Shown: in pieces, positions 1 through 10,735 of the stretch
Position numbering within the stretch: position 1 is the stretch's first letter
How the letters are laid out: every line of letters begins with the position of its first letter
Source: Nitrospira japonica
GTDB lineage: Bacteria > Nitrospirota > Thermodesulfovibrionia > UBA6902
DNA length: 64,000 nt
Assembly: GCA_020723105.1 (NCBI GenBank)
Contig: DYJL01000003.1
Span: 62,001 to 126,000 of the forward strand
Direction: 5' to 3'
Made by a program: the position numbers and the translations under genes
Notes under the pieces: generated by a model
Database searches by the model: none
The model's input: the letters and a program-made list of their open reading frames with translations, nothing else
Told to the model about the DNA's origin: nothing

Positions 1-1123
1 GGGTATCATTAAAGGCATGAAACATCAGGTAACCGACGGCCATACAAAATCCCGCTGAGGGAAGATACAGAAATCGTGAACTCTGAAGATTACGGTTTAC
101 ACCATTCAACATGTTATATATAGGGGCCACGGATGCGAAGACGAACAATATGGAAAATATAAGCCCCTTTGGGACGTTCTTCTTCAGGAGAGTTGAGAAA
201 AATAAAATACCGAAGAACGCCAAAAAAATAATTGCCAGATACAGCCAATACGTCTGATTTGCCTGATAATTAAAAGGCGATATAAGTCTTAACGGGAAAT
301 TAATCAATAGTCCCTTAAGAATCCATCCGTTAATGTAATTTGTTATCTGAAACGACGCGTCTCCTGATTTGCCGTAAGCTTCTACGCTGCCAAAGACATA
401 AATACGCCAGACCAGACAGACCGAGGCAATTGCAAAATATGGGACATACCAAAGGACACGCTGACGCATCTTCTCATTGCGGAAGTCCCTCCCGCAGATA
501 ATGTCCCATAAAACAATAGAGAGCGGAATACTATACGCGATTTCTTTACTCAATATGGCCAGGAAAGTTCCTGCCAGAGATGCAAAATAAAATGTCCTTT
601 TCTTTTCTTTGACAAACTTGATGAAAAAGAGAAGGGAAGACAGATAGAAGAATATACTGAAGACATCAAACCTGCCGCATATCCACGCGACTGCCTCTAC
701 ATTGCCGGGAAAGATTGAAAAAAGGACCGCAGAGGACAGGCCAAGAGACCTGTTTCCGGAGCTTTTATAAACGATAAAATAGAGCAGACATGCATTTATA
801 AAATGAAGACTGACATTGGTCAAATGATATCCGAAGGGATTCAGCCCCCAGGCGCTGAAATCCAATGCCCATAGACCCATAGTCACAATCCTGATGACCG
901 ACTCGTGGTCCTGCTCAGGTATCCTTGACAGCGGCGTATAAAGCGTAAAAAAGTCCTTGAGATCAAACTGATTGAAAAGCGAGATCCACATCAGGTCTTC
1001 AGCCACGAAAAAACTGGTCAGGGCATAATAATAAACAGTAAACGTGATAAAAAATAACAGGGCTATATCCCTTATATATTTTTTATCTTCATTTACATTG
1101 TTTGGATTAATCAATGCTATCAA
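1..1123 (-). CDS. Partial GT-C/TMTC-like polytopic glycosyltransferase (C-terminus runs off window start)
   Basis: Not in ORF track. Reverse-complement translation is open from a TTG start (AGGAAT RBS) to base 1: ...NPNNVNEDKKYIRDIALLFFITFTVYYYALTSFFVAEDLMWISLFNQFDLKDFFTLYTPLSRIPEQDHESVIRIVTMGLWALDFSAWGLNPFGYHLTNVSLHFINACLL... Confidence 0.75.
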   Translation of the reverse strand, partial: MIALINPNNVNEDKKYIRDIALLFFITFTVYYYALTSFFVAEDLMWISLFNQFDLKDFFTLYTPLSRIPEQDHESVIRIVTMGLWALDFSAWGLNPFGYHLTNVSLHFINACLLYFIVYKSSGNRSLGLSSAVLFSIFPGNVEAVAWICGRFDVFSIFFYLSSLLFFIKFVKEKKRTFYFASLAGTFLAILSKEIAYSIPLSIVLWDIICGRDFRNEKMRQRVLWYVPYFAIASVCLVWRIYVFGSVEAYGKSGDASFQITNYINGWILKGLLINFPLRLISPFNYQANQTYWLYLAIIFLAFFGILFFSTLLKKNVPKGLIFSILFVFASVAPIYNMLNGVNRNLQSSRFLYLPSAGFCMAVGYLMFHAFNDT

Positions 1124-1130
1124 ATCATTC

Positions 1131-3290
1131 CTACTTCAGATACCCGAGCGAGCGTAATTGTTGCAGCCTGCCGCTGTCTATTTTCTCCTGCTTTTCACCA
1201 CTATTAAAAGCGACAGCGCTGGACCAAGAGTTTAATATTTTATGAAGCTCATCCGCTTTTTCTCTTTCCTTGTGAATCAGATTAATATCTTCCTTATAAT
1301 CATTACTCAAATTATAGAGTTCTTTTTCTCCATCATCAGATTGAATATATTTCCACTCTTTATATATCACGGCCCTCATGCCAATTCCGTATTTTGGGTT
1401 TTGAACCTTCCAGTTAATGTCAGGACGAATTTCAGCAAAGGCAAGATCAAAATTGTGTTCTGTCTCTCCCTTTAAAATGGGTACCAGGCTTCTTCCCTGA
1501 ATGTTCTCCGGGGCCGGGATATTGAGGAGATCCAGAACAGTTGGCATCAAGTCAACAGTTTGCACAATATCTTTATTAACAACACGAACGTCAGATTTTA
1601 ATTCTGGATATCGGATGATAAAGGGTACTCGAATCTGCTCTTCATATAAACTGTTTCCGTGCTGCCAAACTTCATGCTCATTAAAACTTTCTCCATGATC
1701 CGATGTTATTATCAAAATCGTATTATCCAGAAGATGCCAGTCTTCAAGCTTGTCAAAAAGCAGTCCCAGGTAATGGTCCAGATAGCTTATCTCTCCATCG
1801 TAAAGATCCAGCAGGTCCTTCAGACTTGAAGAAGTGAGAGTAAATTCTCCTTTATTCAATCTTACTATGTCATCAAAATAAGGCAGCTCCCGTCCGCTGC
1901 TGTTTTTGTTATATGGAGACGGCGGCTCATATTTATAATGAGGCTCATTGTAGTGCAAAAACAGAAAAAACGGTTCTTTCCTGTCCTTGTTATCTTTAAG
2001 CCATCTGAAAGCTTTTTCATTTACCTCCACAACTCTTCTTTCCCCGTCATAATCATTTGTATCAATTATCTTCAGTATCTCAAAAAGCTTAAAGAGCATT
2101 GCTTCATCTTTCAATGATAAATACCTCACATCCTCGAAGAGGTCTACCTGGTCATCATAAAATTCGAAACCCTGGTCCATGCCAAATGAACGGGAAACGA
2201 ATGGATTACTGATAATACCGGCAGTCAGATAGCCTTTCTCCCTCAAGATTTCTGCAAGAGTCAGTGTAGATGGAGACAGTGGATCTACAGGGCGGCTCAA
2301 GGTCTGCTGCAGATTCCTGTCTGCTTTATGGGAAGAAGGGAATAAACCGGTCATCATTGAAGCATGTCCTGGAAGGGTCCATGTAGTTGGTGAATACGCC
2401 TTAGAAAATATATATCCGCTCTGTGAAATCCTGTCAATATTAGGCGATGTCTTCCTTTTAATCTCACCGTAACAGGAGAGATGATCAGCCCTTAAGGTAT
2501 CAATTGAGATAAGCAGGATATTCGGATTTGAAGATATGTCAGCCTTTTTTGCCATGCTGTAGTAGGCAAAACAAAACAGAAGCGTTGCTGAGACTGACAT
2601 GATTATAATAAGTTTCACTTTTGTAATGGTCAGAAGCAAAGCAGACAGGGTCGCTCCCAGCCGGACCTTTCTGAATAAAGCAACCAATATTTTATAAACC
2701 ACCAGAAATAGCAATAAGAGTGAAACAGCATACAGCGAGTTAAACCCCTGTTCAAAGGATGACTTCAAATAGATGTTCAACATCATATAAGCTGAAACCG
2801 TCAGCCACAGACTGAATAATTTAGATCCTAACTGCTCCATATACCCTTTGTTTCTTAGAAACTCCGCAAGTTGAAATACAGCATAGGCAATCATACCTGC
2901 AAAGACTAATTGAGCTAACGGGAAAAAGGCCCCATAAGAAGTATTTATTAATCCTCCGTAAGCAGACTTATACAGAATCCAGAATACTTCATATAAAAAA
3001 AGCGCTATAGAGCAAAAAACAATCATCAGAGTCCCGTCAGAAATATCTCTTTTCTGTAAAAATGACTTCAGCAAAAAAGCCATCGGAAACATGACTGCCG
3101 CCCATATGATCACGTAAGTAAAGAAAAGGGCCACAGAAATTACAAACACATCCCACGGCTCTATATAGCGTACTGAAGTACTGATTGTGATTTTAAAAGA
3201 TTCAAAAAGTGAGATACATAAACTCCAGATTACAACCGACTTGATAAGGTTCTTATAATAATTCGAACCGAAACTGGTTTTTATTGCCAT
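1131..3290 (-). CDS. Membrane-anchored sulfatase/alkaline-phosphatase-superfamily protein
   Basis: N-terminal TM segments, then NILLISIDTLRADHLSCYG, SPTTWTLPGHASMMTG, ITSDHGESFNEH. Confidence 0.9.
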   Translation of the reverse strand: MAIKTSFGSNYYKNLIKSVVIWSLCISLFESFKITISTSVRYIEPWDVFVISVALFFTYVIIWAAVMFPMAFLLKSFLQKRDISDGTLMIVFCSIALFLYEVFWILYKSAYGGLINTSYGAFFPLAQLVFAGMIAYAVFQLAEFLRNKGYMEQLGSKLFSLWLTVSAYMMLNIYLKSSFEQGFNSLYAVSLLLLFLVVYKILVALFRKVRLGATLSALLLTITKVKLIIIMSVSATLLFCFAYYSMAKKADISSNPNILLISIDTLRADHLSCYGEIKRKTSPNIDRISQSGYIFSKAYSPTTWTLPGHASMMTGLFPSSHKADRNLQQTLSRPVDPLSPSTLTLAEILREKGYLTAGIISNPFVSRSFGMDQGFEFYDDQVDLFEDVRYLSLKDEAMLFKLFEILKIIDTNDYDGERRVVEVNEKAFRWLKDNKDRKEPFFLFLHYNEPHYKYEPPSPYNKNSSGRELPYFDDIVRLNKGEFTLTSSSLKDLLDLYDGEISYLDHYLGLLFDKLEDWHLLDNTILIITSDHGESFNEHEVWQHGNSLYEEQIRVPFIIRYPELKSDVRVVNKDIVQTVDLMPTVLDLLNIPAPENIQGRSLVPILKGETEHNFDLAFAEIRPDINWKVQNPKYGIGMRAVIYKEWKYIQSDDGEKELYNLSNDYKEDINLIHKEREKADELHKILNSWSSAVAFNSGEKQEKIDSGRLQQLRSLGYLK

Positions 3291-3299
3291 TCTATCCTC

Positions 3300-4670
3300 C
3301 TAATTCTGAAAAATATCTTTTGGAATCTTCAGAAAGTGGACTTCGCTTTTCTGATTCCTATCAGGTTTAACGTAATAAATCAGGCCCAATTGATCAGAAT
3401 AGTCTCTGATCAGGCTAACCTCATCAGTATAACGGTCCGGGTCCTGTATGCCGATCTGAAATTCACCTGTTCGCCATTCCTTGCCGTCGTACCAACGTAA
3501 GCGGTAATGGGGAGTTTCTTTTTGATAGGCTGCCACCAGGTGGGCCGGAACTTTTGAGGTATCAATCGAAAGAGAAATATCATTTCCTGCTTTTGTTTTT
3601 GTAATGACATTTGAGTCAATTATTAACCCGGCAACTTCATTCCCTGCTTTTGGCGACCAGTTGTCTTCCTCATAAGGGTGCGACAAAATTTTATGCCTCA
3701 AGGCTCCTGATTTATCAATATTAATAAGATGCAAACGATTAGTGCCGGGATCAAAAACTGCTACGGCCCGTTTACTTTCTGCATTGCCTTCTGCAATGAC
3801 ATACGGTTTTGTCCATCTGCCAGTTTTGGGATCATATAAGGAACCAAATATCTTCATATCAGATTTTAAGCAGATCACGGCAAAAACTTTTCCACTGTCC
3901 AGCGCAACGACCTGAATTGTAACCGTACCGCGTGCAGCAGCACGATAAAGCACAACATGCGGCTCCCATTTTGATATATCGTTTGCTTTACTTGAGCGGC
4001 TCACCCATGCTTCGAAAGGTTCTTCCTCCAGATGCCTTTCCATGCGTCCCCCAACCCAGAAAAATCCGTCTGAATCCTGCGTCAGAGAACCATAATGGAC
4101 TAATCCCTCGTAAGAAGCACCGTCCATAACCGGATATACAAGCCCCTGTGTTAAGGCGCCAGCCCTTACATCATATTGACTGATCTCATAAGGCAAATAG
4201 AAGTTATGGTCTTTACGCTTGAACCAGAGTTTTCCATTTTGCACTTCGGGAACATGAGCCAGCTCGCGATAGTAATTAGGACGGGAAATAAGCACAGTAA
4301 TCTTATCTCCAGCAAGCAACACATCCAGAGAGCTCGAATGGGAATTCCCTTCAAAAGCAGTATGACGTTCCGACCAGTTTATACCGTCTTTTGAAGAACG
4401 CCATGATACCCGATGTTTGCCGTCAGGATCTTTGCCGCCATGTCCATAAAACACATACCAGTAGCCGCTGCCAGCATGATATATAACTTTCCGGTTATGT
4501 GGACGGGTTGTTACATGATCTCCAACGATGTTCTTATCATCAATAATGACATGTCTGGTACCTGTTGCAGCAGGCTTCTTATCTTTTTCGGAAGCACGGC
4601 ATGCAGCAGAAATAATAATAATTGTCAGGGATATTACTACCAGAGGGTAGAGCTTTTTTAAAGCAATCAT
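3300..4670 (-). CDS. BNR/sialidase-like beta-propeller lipoprotein
   Basis: Lipobox in MIALKKLYPLVVISLTIIIISAAC; repeated Asp-box-like segments (SWRSSKDGINWSERH). Start moved to 4670 (AGGAG RBS) rather than ORF-track 4697. Confidence 0.6.
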   Translation of the reverse strand: MIALKKLYPLVVISLTIIIISAACRASEKDKKPAATGTRHVIIDDKNIVGDHVTTRPHNRKVIYHAGSGYWYVFYGHGGKDPDGKHRVSWRSSKDGINWSERHTAFEGNSHSSSLDVLLAGDKITVLISRPNYYRELAHVPEVQNGKLWFKRKDHNFYLPYEISQYDVRAGALTQGLVYPVMDGASYEGLVHYGSLTQDSDGFFWVGGRMERHLEEEPFEAWVSRSSKANDISKWEPHVVLYRAAARGTVTIQVVALDSGKVFAVICLKSDMKIFGSLYDPKTGRWTKPYVIAEGNAESKRAVAVFDPGTNRLHLINIDKSGALRHKILSHPYEEDNWSPKAGNEVAGLIIDSNVITKTKAGNDISLSIDTSKVPAHLVAAYQKETPHYRLRWYDGKEWRTGEFQIGIQDPDRYTDEVSLIRDYSDQLGLIYYVKPDRNQKSEVHFLKIPKDIFQN

Positions 4671-4692
4671 TATGTGCTCCTGCCCGAGTTGG

Positions 4693-4725
4693 CGCACAGG
4701 ACAGAACTGTATTTGAGCGGATTTA
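4693..4725. repeat. Copy A (left arm only) of dispersed palindromic repeat
   Basis: cgcacaggacagaactgtatttgagcggattt matches left arm of copies B and E. Confidence 0.7.
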
Positions 4726-4734
4726 GATAATGCC

Positions 4735-5484
4735 TCATGCAGCTTTTCTCAATAAGAAAATTATGGATACCCCGACAGGAAAATCAAATGAGGAAAGCAG
4801 TCTGGATTCAACCGCAAAGACTGCGGCTAACAGTTGATTGACAATTCCAGGTTTATTGAATGCGAAGTCGGACTTGACCGGCGCTTCACCTTGAAATTTC
4901 TTAAACATGAATCTTTCCATAATCCTCACGGCAGCAATAAAAGGAAACAGAAAAAAATTAAAGTAAGAAGCTTTGACTATGTGCAACCCCGATGTCTCAG
5001 CTAACATTTTTAAGTCATTTACGGTATATCTTCTTTTGTGGTGAGTAACAATATCTATGTTCCCCCACAGGAACTGAAATGCAGGTACAGTAAGGAATAT
5101 CAGGCCCCCCGGTTTACATACTCGTACTGCTTCATCAAGGACTTCTTTATCATTATTAACATGCTCAAGCACATCCAGCATTAAAACTGCCGAGAAAGAA
5201 GAATCTTCAAATGGCAGATTTTCCACATTGGAATTGCAGGTATTTAAATAACTCTTTTCCCTGCAAAATTTTATGGATTTGAAACTGCTGTCAATTCCAA
5301 ATACTTTCCCAAAAGCCTGCAGGTCATTTAACATGCCGCCTGGCCCGCAGCCTATATCAAGAATACTGGCCCCTTCCGTGTTAAAGTATTTTTTTATTTG
5401 TTTCAATACTATCTTCTTACGGCCTATATACCACCAGTGCCAATCTACCAGTGTTGTAAATTCGTCGTAAAATTCGTCTCTCAT
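4735..5484 (-). CDS. SAM-dependent methyltransferase (class I)
   Basis: ILDIGCGPGGMLNDLQ...; LDVLEHVNNDKEVLDEAVRVCKPGG. Confidence 0.85.
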   Translation of the reverse strand: MRDEFYDEFTTLVDWHWWYIGRKKIVLKQIKKYFNTEGASILDIGCGPGGMLNDLQAFGKVFGIDSSFKSIKFCREKSYLNTCNSNVENLPFEDSSFSAVLMLDVLEHVNNDKEVLDEAVRVCKPGGLIFLTVPAFQFLWGNIDIVTHHKRRYTVNDLKMLAETSGLHIVKASYFNFFLFPFIAAVRIMERFMFKKFQGEAPVKSDFAFNKPGIVNQLLAAVFAVESRLLSSFDFPVGVSIIFLLRKAA

Positions 5485-5515
5485 CTATTTTCCTTCTTGC
5501 ATTGCTCCCTTAAAT

Positions 5516-5647
5516 ACAGAACAGGACAGAATTTGAGCGGATTTTTTTGCCGACAAGTTCAGACAGGAGGTCTGAACAGGCAAAAACCTCGGAGTCCCGC
5601 TGGATGCGGGACGAGAATGATGCGAAAATACTGTCATGTCCTGTGTT
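5516..5647. repeat. Copy B of dispersed palindromic repeat (full length)
   Basis: acagaacaggacagaatttgagcgg ... gagaatgatgcgaaaatactgtcatgtcctgtgtt, with internal GTTCAGAC/GTCTGAAC hairpin. Confidence 0.75.
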
Positions 5648-5689
5648 AGCAACATTTGTGAGTGCAGGCTCATGCATTGTTTCTATATA

Positions 5690-6457
5690 TTATTTACTGC
5701 CCTTCCCTTTAACCTTGTAAACCCCAAGTACATAATTAAGCCTGATTTGCAGGATACCTTTTAAAGACCCTATAATATCCCTTGACAGCCTCACCTTTGA
5801 CCCTTCTGCATCAAACCACGTAACAGGGATCTCTTTTATTTTATATCCCAGCTTGTTGGCCAGGAATAATATTTCCGCATCAAAGCTCCAATTATGTATC
5901 AACTGTCTTCGAAAGATATCCTGGCCCGCCTCTTTCTCAAACCCCTTAAACCCGCAGGTGAAATCGGAGACTCCACGCACCAGCAGCATATTCGACAGAA
6001 AGGTAAAACCCTTGCCTAACAATTCCCGGTACAACGGCTGTCTCTTCATAACGCTGGCCTCCCTGCTCTTCCTGGTGCCTATTACGACATCGCATCCCTT
6101 ATCAAGAATCTCCAAGAACCTGTCAAGTTCACTTATCGGCGTAGACAGATCCGCATCCATGAAAACAATGTATTTCCCCTTTGCATAAAGAATTCCTCTT
6201 TTTACGGCATGACCCTTGCCCCCGTTTTTTGAAGAAGTCAATATGGAATGACTGCAGTTTCCGTCCAGGCATTCTTTGGCAACTGATGTGGTTTTATCCA
6301 TACTGCCGTCATCCGCTACAATTATCTCAACAGAATAAGGTTTTTCTTTAATGTATTCCTGTATAGCTACCAGACTGTCCCTGAGCCTTCTTTCCTCATT
6401 ATATGTCGGAATAACTAAAGAAACAAAAGGCGAATTGTTCATTATCTCATGCTCCAT
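5690..6457 (-). CDS. GT2 glycosyltransferase, dolichyl-phosphate glucosyltransferase (Alg5)-like
   Basis: SLVIPTYNEERRL...ADDGSMDKT...FMDADLSTP...CGFKGF. Confidence 0.85.
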   Translation of the reverse strand: MEHEIMNNSPFVSLVIPTYNEERRLRDSLVAIQEYIKEKPYSVEIIVADDGSMDKTTSVAKECLDGNCSHSILTSSKNGGKGHAVKRGILYAKGKYIVFMDADLSTPISELDRFLEILDKGCDVVIGTRKSREASVMKRQPLYRELLGKGFTFLSNMLLVRGVSDFTCGFKGFEKEAGQDIFRRQLIHNWSFDAEILFLANKLGYKIKEIPVTWFDAEGSKVRLSRDIIGSLKGILQIRLNYVLGVYKVKGKGSK

Positions 6458-7428
6458 TTGTCAGCGCCTTTGCGGGAAATCAGGCCTTTAACAAACGCTA
6501 TACCATAAACTAAATGAGTCAAACATATACCGCAAAATACGTATACAGACCTTCTTTTATCCTCTGTCCCCAGACTGGACACAAGCACAGCTGTGAGATA
6601 TCCGGAGACTGACATAATATAAAGCGTCTTTAAATGCCCATATTCTGAAAAGGACAATGGTATGCCTCCCAGAATCCAGGCAATAAATGCAGTAGGCAGG
6701 AAATATACTGTTTTATCTATGGAAAAAAATTCCCTCATCAACACTCCCTTATCTCTGCCGTAATTCCACATCTGCTTCAGATGTGGAAGGAATACGGGTC
6801 TCCTGTGATGATAAACACACACGCCCGGAGAATAGATTATTTTCTTGCCCAATGCCAATATCTCAAGGCCCAGTTTATAATCCTCGCCTGTCAGGAGCGT
6901 CTCATCAAAACCATTGAGTGTTTCTGCAACGCTTCTTGGAAAAATAAAGTTACATGACATAATATCTTTTGTCTCAAAATCTCCTTTTGTTATCTGATAA
7001 CGCCTGCTGAATTTGCCAAGTCCCACATAGGAATTCAGGATATCGCCCCCAACTTTTTGCCAGAAATTATCTTCAGGCGGAGTAACATTAGGGCCTGTGA
7101 CTGCACCCACATCCAGGGAAGAAACAAAATAATAAACAGCCTTTTCAAGCCAATCACGTTCCGGATATGCGTCAGAATCAATAAAGGCAAAGATGTCCCC
7201 CTTTGCCTTTTTCATGCCGAGATTTCTTTTTATGGAAGGTTTTACAACGCCTGTAGGAATAACTATTACATCTTGCCTGTCCAGTATTTCATTATGATCA
7301 GGCAGAACGATAACCTCAAAACCATGATAGTCCAGCGCCAGGCACTCCTGGATGCACTTTGACGTGTCTTTATCTATGCTCCGGCAGGCAATAATTATTG
7401 AAACAAAAGGTTCAGCAGTCACTTCCAC
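6442..7428 (-). CDS. GT2 family glycosyltransferase
   Basis: VSIIIACRSIDKDT...FAFIDSDAYPERDW...GEDYKLG. Confidence 0.85.
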   Translation of the reverse strand: MEVTAEPFVSIIIACRSIDKDTSKCIQECLALDYHGFEVIVLPDHNEILDRQDVIVIPTGVVKPSIKRNLGMKKAKGDIFAFIDSDAYPERDWLEKAVYYFVSSLDVGAVTGPNVTPPEDNFWQKVGGDILNSYVGLGKFSRRYQITKGDFETKDIMSCNFIFPRSVAETLNGFDETLLTGEDYKLGLEILALGKKIIYSPGVCVYHHRRPVFLPHLKQMWNYGRDKGVLMREFFSIDKTVYFLPTAFIAWILGGIPLSFSEYGHLKTLYIMSVSGYLTAVLVSSLGTEDKRRSVYVFCGICLTHLVYGIAFVKGLISRKGADKWSMR

Positions 7429-8848
7429 TTCCTGACTCAGCAGTATGTCTTCCTAAAATCATGTTTGAGATGCCGACCGCACCCCTTAAAATGTTCTTGA
7501 ACTCCAGCCAGGACCTGATACTCAGGAGCATGCGCAAAATATGTTTGGGCCTCATGTATACGCTTCTGTATGCCGTAGTGCAAAGCTTGGCAAGCTGCTG
7601 TCTGGTCATGGAATAAGGAACAAATCCCATCCTGTGCATACCGATGTCGGCAAGATTGGAACTTAGCGTCCCGTGTTTGCTTATTTCATCATATACAGGC
7701 GATCCCGGGAATGGCGTGAATGTAAAAAATTCAGCATAGAAAGGGTCCAGCTTTTTCGCAAACTCAATGGTCTGCAATCCCTCTTCATAGGTCTCGCCGG
7801 GAATGCCCAGTATAAATGTTGCAAATGTCTTTATCCCGTATTTGTGTGTCAAATGGATAGTCTCCTGCGCTCTCGATAAGTCGAGGTTCTTCCTTATTGT
7901 TTTCTGGTTTTTGGGCACCCCTGTTTCAATGCCGTAAAGAATACACCAGCAGCCGGCCTCTGCCATATTTTTCAGCATGACCTCGTCAATCGTGTCCACA
8001 CGGGAAGCGCAAAACCATGTAACATCAAGTCCTCTCTTTTTAATTTCATCGCAGATATCCAGCACCCTTTCCTTGTCATAAGTAAACAGATCATCCCAGA
8101 ATTTTATCTCCTTTACTCCGAATCTCTTTATATAATATTCCATTTCATCCACTACGTTTTTGGCAGACTTGAGCCGTATAGTCTTGCCGTTTACTCTGTA
8201 GCAGTATATGCACTTGAGGTGGCACCCTCTTGCGCTCATCATCTGGGCAATGGGGAGCCTGCTGTAGTGTCCCACCGGAGGACGATATTTATGCATATCA
8301 AGCAGATCAAGGGCATAAGGGGGAAGCTCATCAAGGTTCTCTATCAAAGGCCTTTCAGGATTGCGTATGATTCCTTCTTTTGTTCTTATTATGGTACCCT
8401 CGCAGCCATCCATTCCTTCACCCTTTTCCAGTCTGTTCACTATTTCCCTGACGGTATAGTCTCCCTCTTTCAGACAGACCGCATCAATGTCGCCGGATTC
8501 TTCAAAACACTTTTCCTGGAAATAAGAGGGACCTGGCCCGCCGACTGCAATGTATATGTTGGGGTATTTTGATTTCACTATTTTTGCAAGGTCTCTCGCC
8601 TTCGGCCACATGAGAGAAACACAGGATATGCCCAGAAATCCAGGGCCGATATCGTCTATGCCTTTCAGTATCTCTTCTGTTGAAAGAAGAGTCCCGTCAA
8701 GAATCGTAACATCATGTCCCGCCTCTCTTAAAACCGCTGCAATGGACATCAGTCCGGGCGGCGGCCATATTCCTGCAACGGTACTTCTCATGGCTTTGGT
8801 GTGGGAATCTGAAAGATCCCACTCTGGCATTGCTAATACGCACTTCAT
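7412..8848 (-). CDS. B12-binding domain radical SAM protein
   Basis: N-terminal cobalamin-binding-like domain; CHLKCIYC cluster motif. Confidence 0.9.
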   Translation of the reverse strand: MKCVLAMPEWDLSDSHTKAMRSTVAGIWPPPGLMSIAAVLREAGHDVTILDGTLLSTEEILKGIDDIGPGFLGISCVSLMWPKARDLAKIVKSKYPNIYIAVGGPGPSYFQEKCFEESGDIDAVCLKEGDYTVREIVNRLEKGEGMDGCEGTIIRTKEGIIRNPERPLIENLDELPPYALDLLDMHKYRPPVGHYSRLPIAQMMSARGCHLKCIYCYRVNGKTIRLKSAKNVVDEMEYYIKRFGVKEIKFWDDLFTYDKERVLDICDEIKKRGLDVTWFCASRVDTIDEVMLKNMAEAGCWCILYGIETGVPKNQKTIRKNLDLSRAQETIHLTHKYGIKTFATFILGIPGETYEEGLQTIEFAKKLDPFYAEFFTFTPFPGSPVYDEISKHGTLSSNLADIGMHRMGFVPYSMTRQQLAKLCTTAYRSVYMRPKHILRMLLSIRSWLEFKNILRGAVGISNMILGRHTAESGSGSDC

Positions 8849-8866
8849 ATGATTCTCCTTATATTG

Positions 8867-10735
8867 TTAGTTGATTTTATATATTTTTATTGTGGGCGAA
8901 ACATGAATATGATACTTTGAAAATCTTTCATCAGGTCCCGGCCACAGATTGTTTTGCGGCTTTATCTCTTTTATCAGCTTTCCTTCTGAAAAAAGTGAAG
9001 TATAAAACTTAACGTTCTCAGGATATTTCAAAGGGTAGGTCATGTACCTTCTATATTGTGTATCACTTACTATCAGGTACTCAAATTTATTGTCAACATA
9101 ATAATCAAGAGACACATCGCTTAAAGAATACTTTCTTGTAATCTTATAAGCTTCATCTGCAAGATCGCATGTATATGCATCCTGCCCGATTTTGCTTCCG
9201 TAAGCAATATTGTTTCCCACCCACTCCTTGGCTATGACTCTTGTGTCTTTATGAGTAAGGAGGTAGTCATAACGCAGTATATTGTATGTATTCGGCACAA
9301 CAAGAACTATTGATAAGCATGCCGTTACCATGGCTCTTTTGTTTTCCTCCATTTTATGCGTAATAACCCTTTCCATAAGAAAGTAGAAGAAATAGGCAGC
9401 GTACAAGGATATGAAAGGCATAAGTGTTACTGCGTAACGTTCCCACTTATATTTACCGGCTCCAAGAACGAGAACAAAAATCAGAGGAAACATGAGAACC
9501 AGTAAATCCTCCTTTCTTTTTCTGGTCAGTATCAGCAACAGACCCAGTCCAGACATGATCTCAATATGAAGCCCTGCTCCCCAGTTAATGGGTCCTTTAA
9601 TATACCACCAGATATTGTCTAAAAAACCCAGGCTTTCATTATCAATAAAATAAACATTCTTACCGCCGTAATTAGCATCTGTAAGCAATATCCGGATCTG
9701 ATTTTTGATATCAAGGAAAAACACAGGGTCAAAAACCATAAAACTTAAAAAGGCAGCAGCTATGCTATATAACAGTTTCCTGTTACTCAGCAGGTTGACC
9801 GTGATATTTTTTATGGGGGTTGAGCGTCTGCATAAAACACCTGCAATAATTAAAAATAACCCCGGCGCGGCAAGCGCCTTTATCATGAGACTTAGTGAAA
9901 CCATGACCTTTTGATTGAGCGCCTCATGCGGAGAAAAACGTATCCCCTCCAGGCCAAATAAATTAAATATGAATACCATGCTTATCGCCATCATAACAGC
10001 GCCGGAAATAATCAGGATGGAAGGAATCATTTCTGTGGCCTTTGGTTTATTCTGATCGCTCGACAAGGCCTTTCCTTCAGCCATAATATGCGCTGCAAAT
10101 ACAGGAAGTATAAGAACCGCAGATGTGAATTTTGTCGCTGTAGCAAGTCCTGTCACGATGCCTGCTGCTGCATATGATTTCAAATCTCCTTTTTCCAGGA
10201 TTAACAGACAATATAAGATCGCTAATACAGAAAACAACGTCGAAGAAATATCAGGTCTTATATATTGCGAATGCATACTGTGCATAAAGCTGGCAGAAAG
10301 AAAAAGTGCGGCTATTAAGCCGACTTTATGGTTATATAGCTTTTTCCCCAGATGATATAAAACCCAGACAGTACCTATTCCAAATAAGACGCTCATTATA
10401 CGGCCTATCAGATGGAAACTTGACGGGTCTGAAAGATAGAGATTCCTGAAACTCTCCATGTCAGGGAACAGGCCCGATATTTTCCCAACAATGAAATATA
10501 GCGAAAAAAGAACCGATTGAATATAGACCATGGTAAAGGCCGGCCATACATACAGGCCATAAAGTCCAAACCTGTTGAGGGGAGCATGCGCCGGTCCATA
10601 ATGCATAGCCCCCTGAACAGTTATATAATCATCCGGATGGGGGACGTCAAAATTGATTCCATATAATCTCAGGGCCAGGGCAAATAAAATTATCAGTAAC
10701 AGAACAGCAGGTATTTTCTTCTTCAGTCTATTCAT
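8867..10735 (-). CDS. GT-C (ArnT/PMT-like, GT39-like) membrane glycosyltransferase
   Basis: LYGINFDVPHPDDY near the first TM, many TM helices. Confidence 0.75.
   Translation of the reverse strand: MNRLKKKIPAVLLLIILFALALRLYGINFDVPHPDDYITVQGAMHYGPAHAPLNRFGLYGLYVWPAFTMVYIQSVLFSLYFIVGKISGLFPDMESFRNLYLSDPSSFHLIGRIMSVLFGIGTVWVLYHLGKKLYNHKVGLIAALFLSASFMHSMHSQYIRPDISSTLFSVLAILYCLLILEKGDLKSYAAAGIVTGLATATKFTSAVLILPVFAAHIMAEGKALSSDQNKPKATEMIPSILIISGAVMMAISMVFIFNLFGLEGIRFSPHEALNQKVMVSLSLMIKALAAPGLFLIIAGVLCRRSTPIKNITVNLLSNRKLLYSIAAAFLSFMVFDPVFFLDIKNQIRILLTDANYGGKNVYFIDNESLGFLDNIWWYIKGPINWGAGLHIEIMSGLGLLLILTRKRKEDLLVLMFPLIFVLVLGAGKYKWERYAVTLMPFISLYAAYFFYFLMERVITHKMEENKRAMVTACLSIVLVVPNTYNILRYDYLLTHKDTRVIAKEWVGNNIAYGSKIGQDAYTCDLADEAYKITRKYSLSDVSLDYYVDNKFEYLIVSDTQYRRYMTYPLKYPENVKFYTSLFSEGKLIKEIKPQNNLWPGPDERFSKYHIHVSPTIKIYKIN

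Noticed and set aside
1242-1698. Plus-strand ORFs antisense to the sulfatase gene (and most other 60-180 aa plus-strand ORFs across 1-50 kb)
   Set aside because: They lie opposite well-supported minus-strand genes, lack recognisable domains, and look like antisense open-frame artefacts.
5485-5673. 62-aa minus ORF and 83-aa plus ORF over 5398..5673
   Set aside because: Both are created by palindromic repeat copy B.
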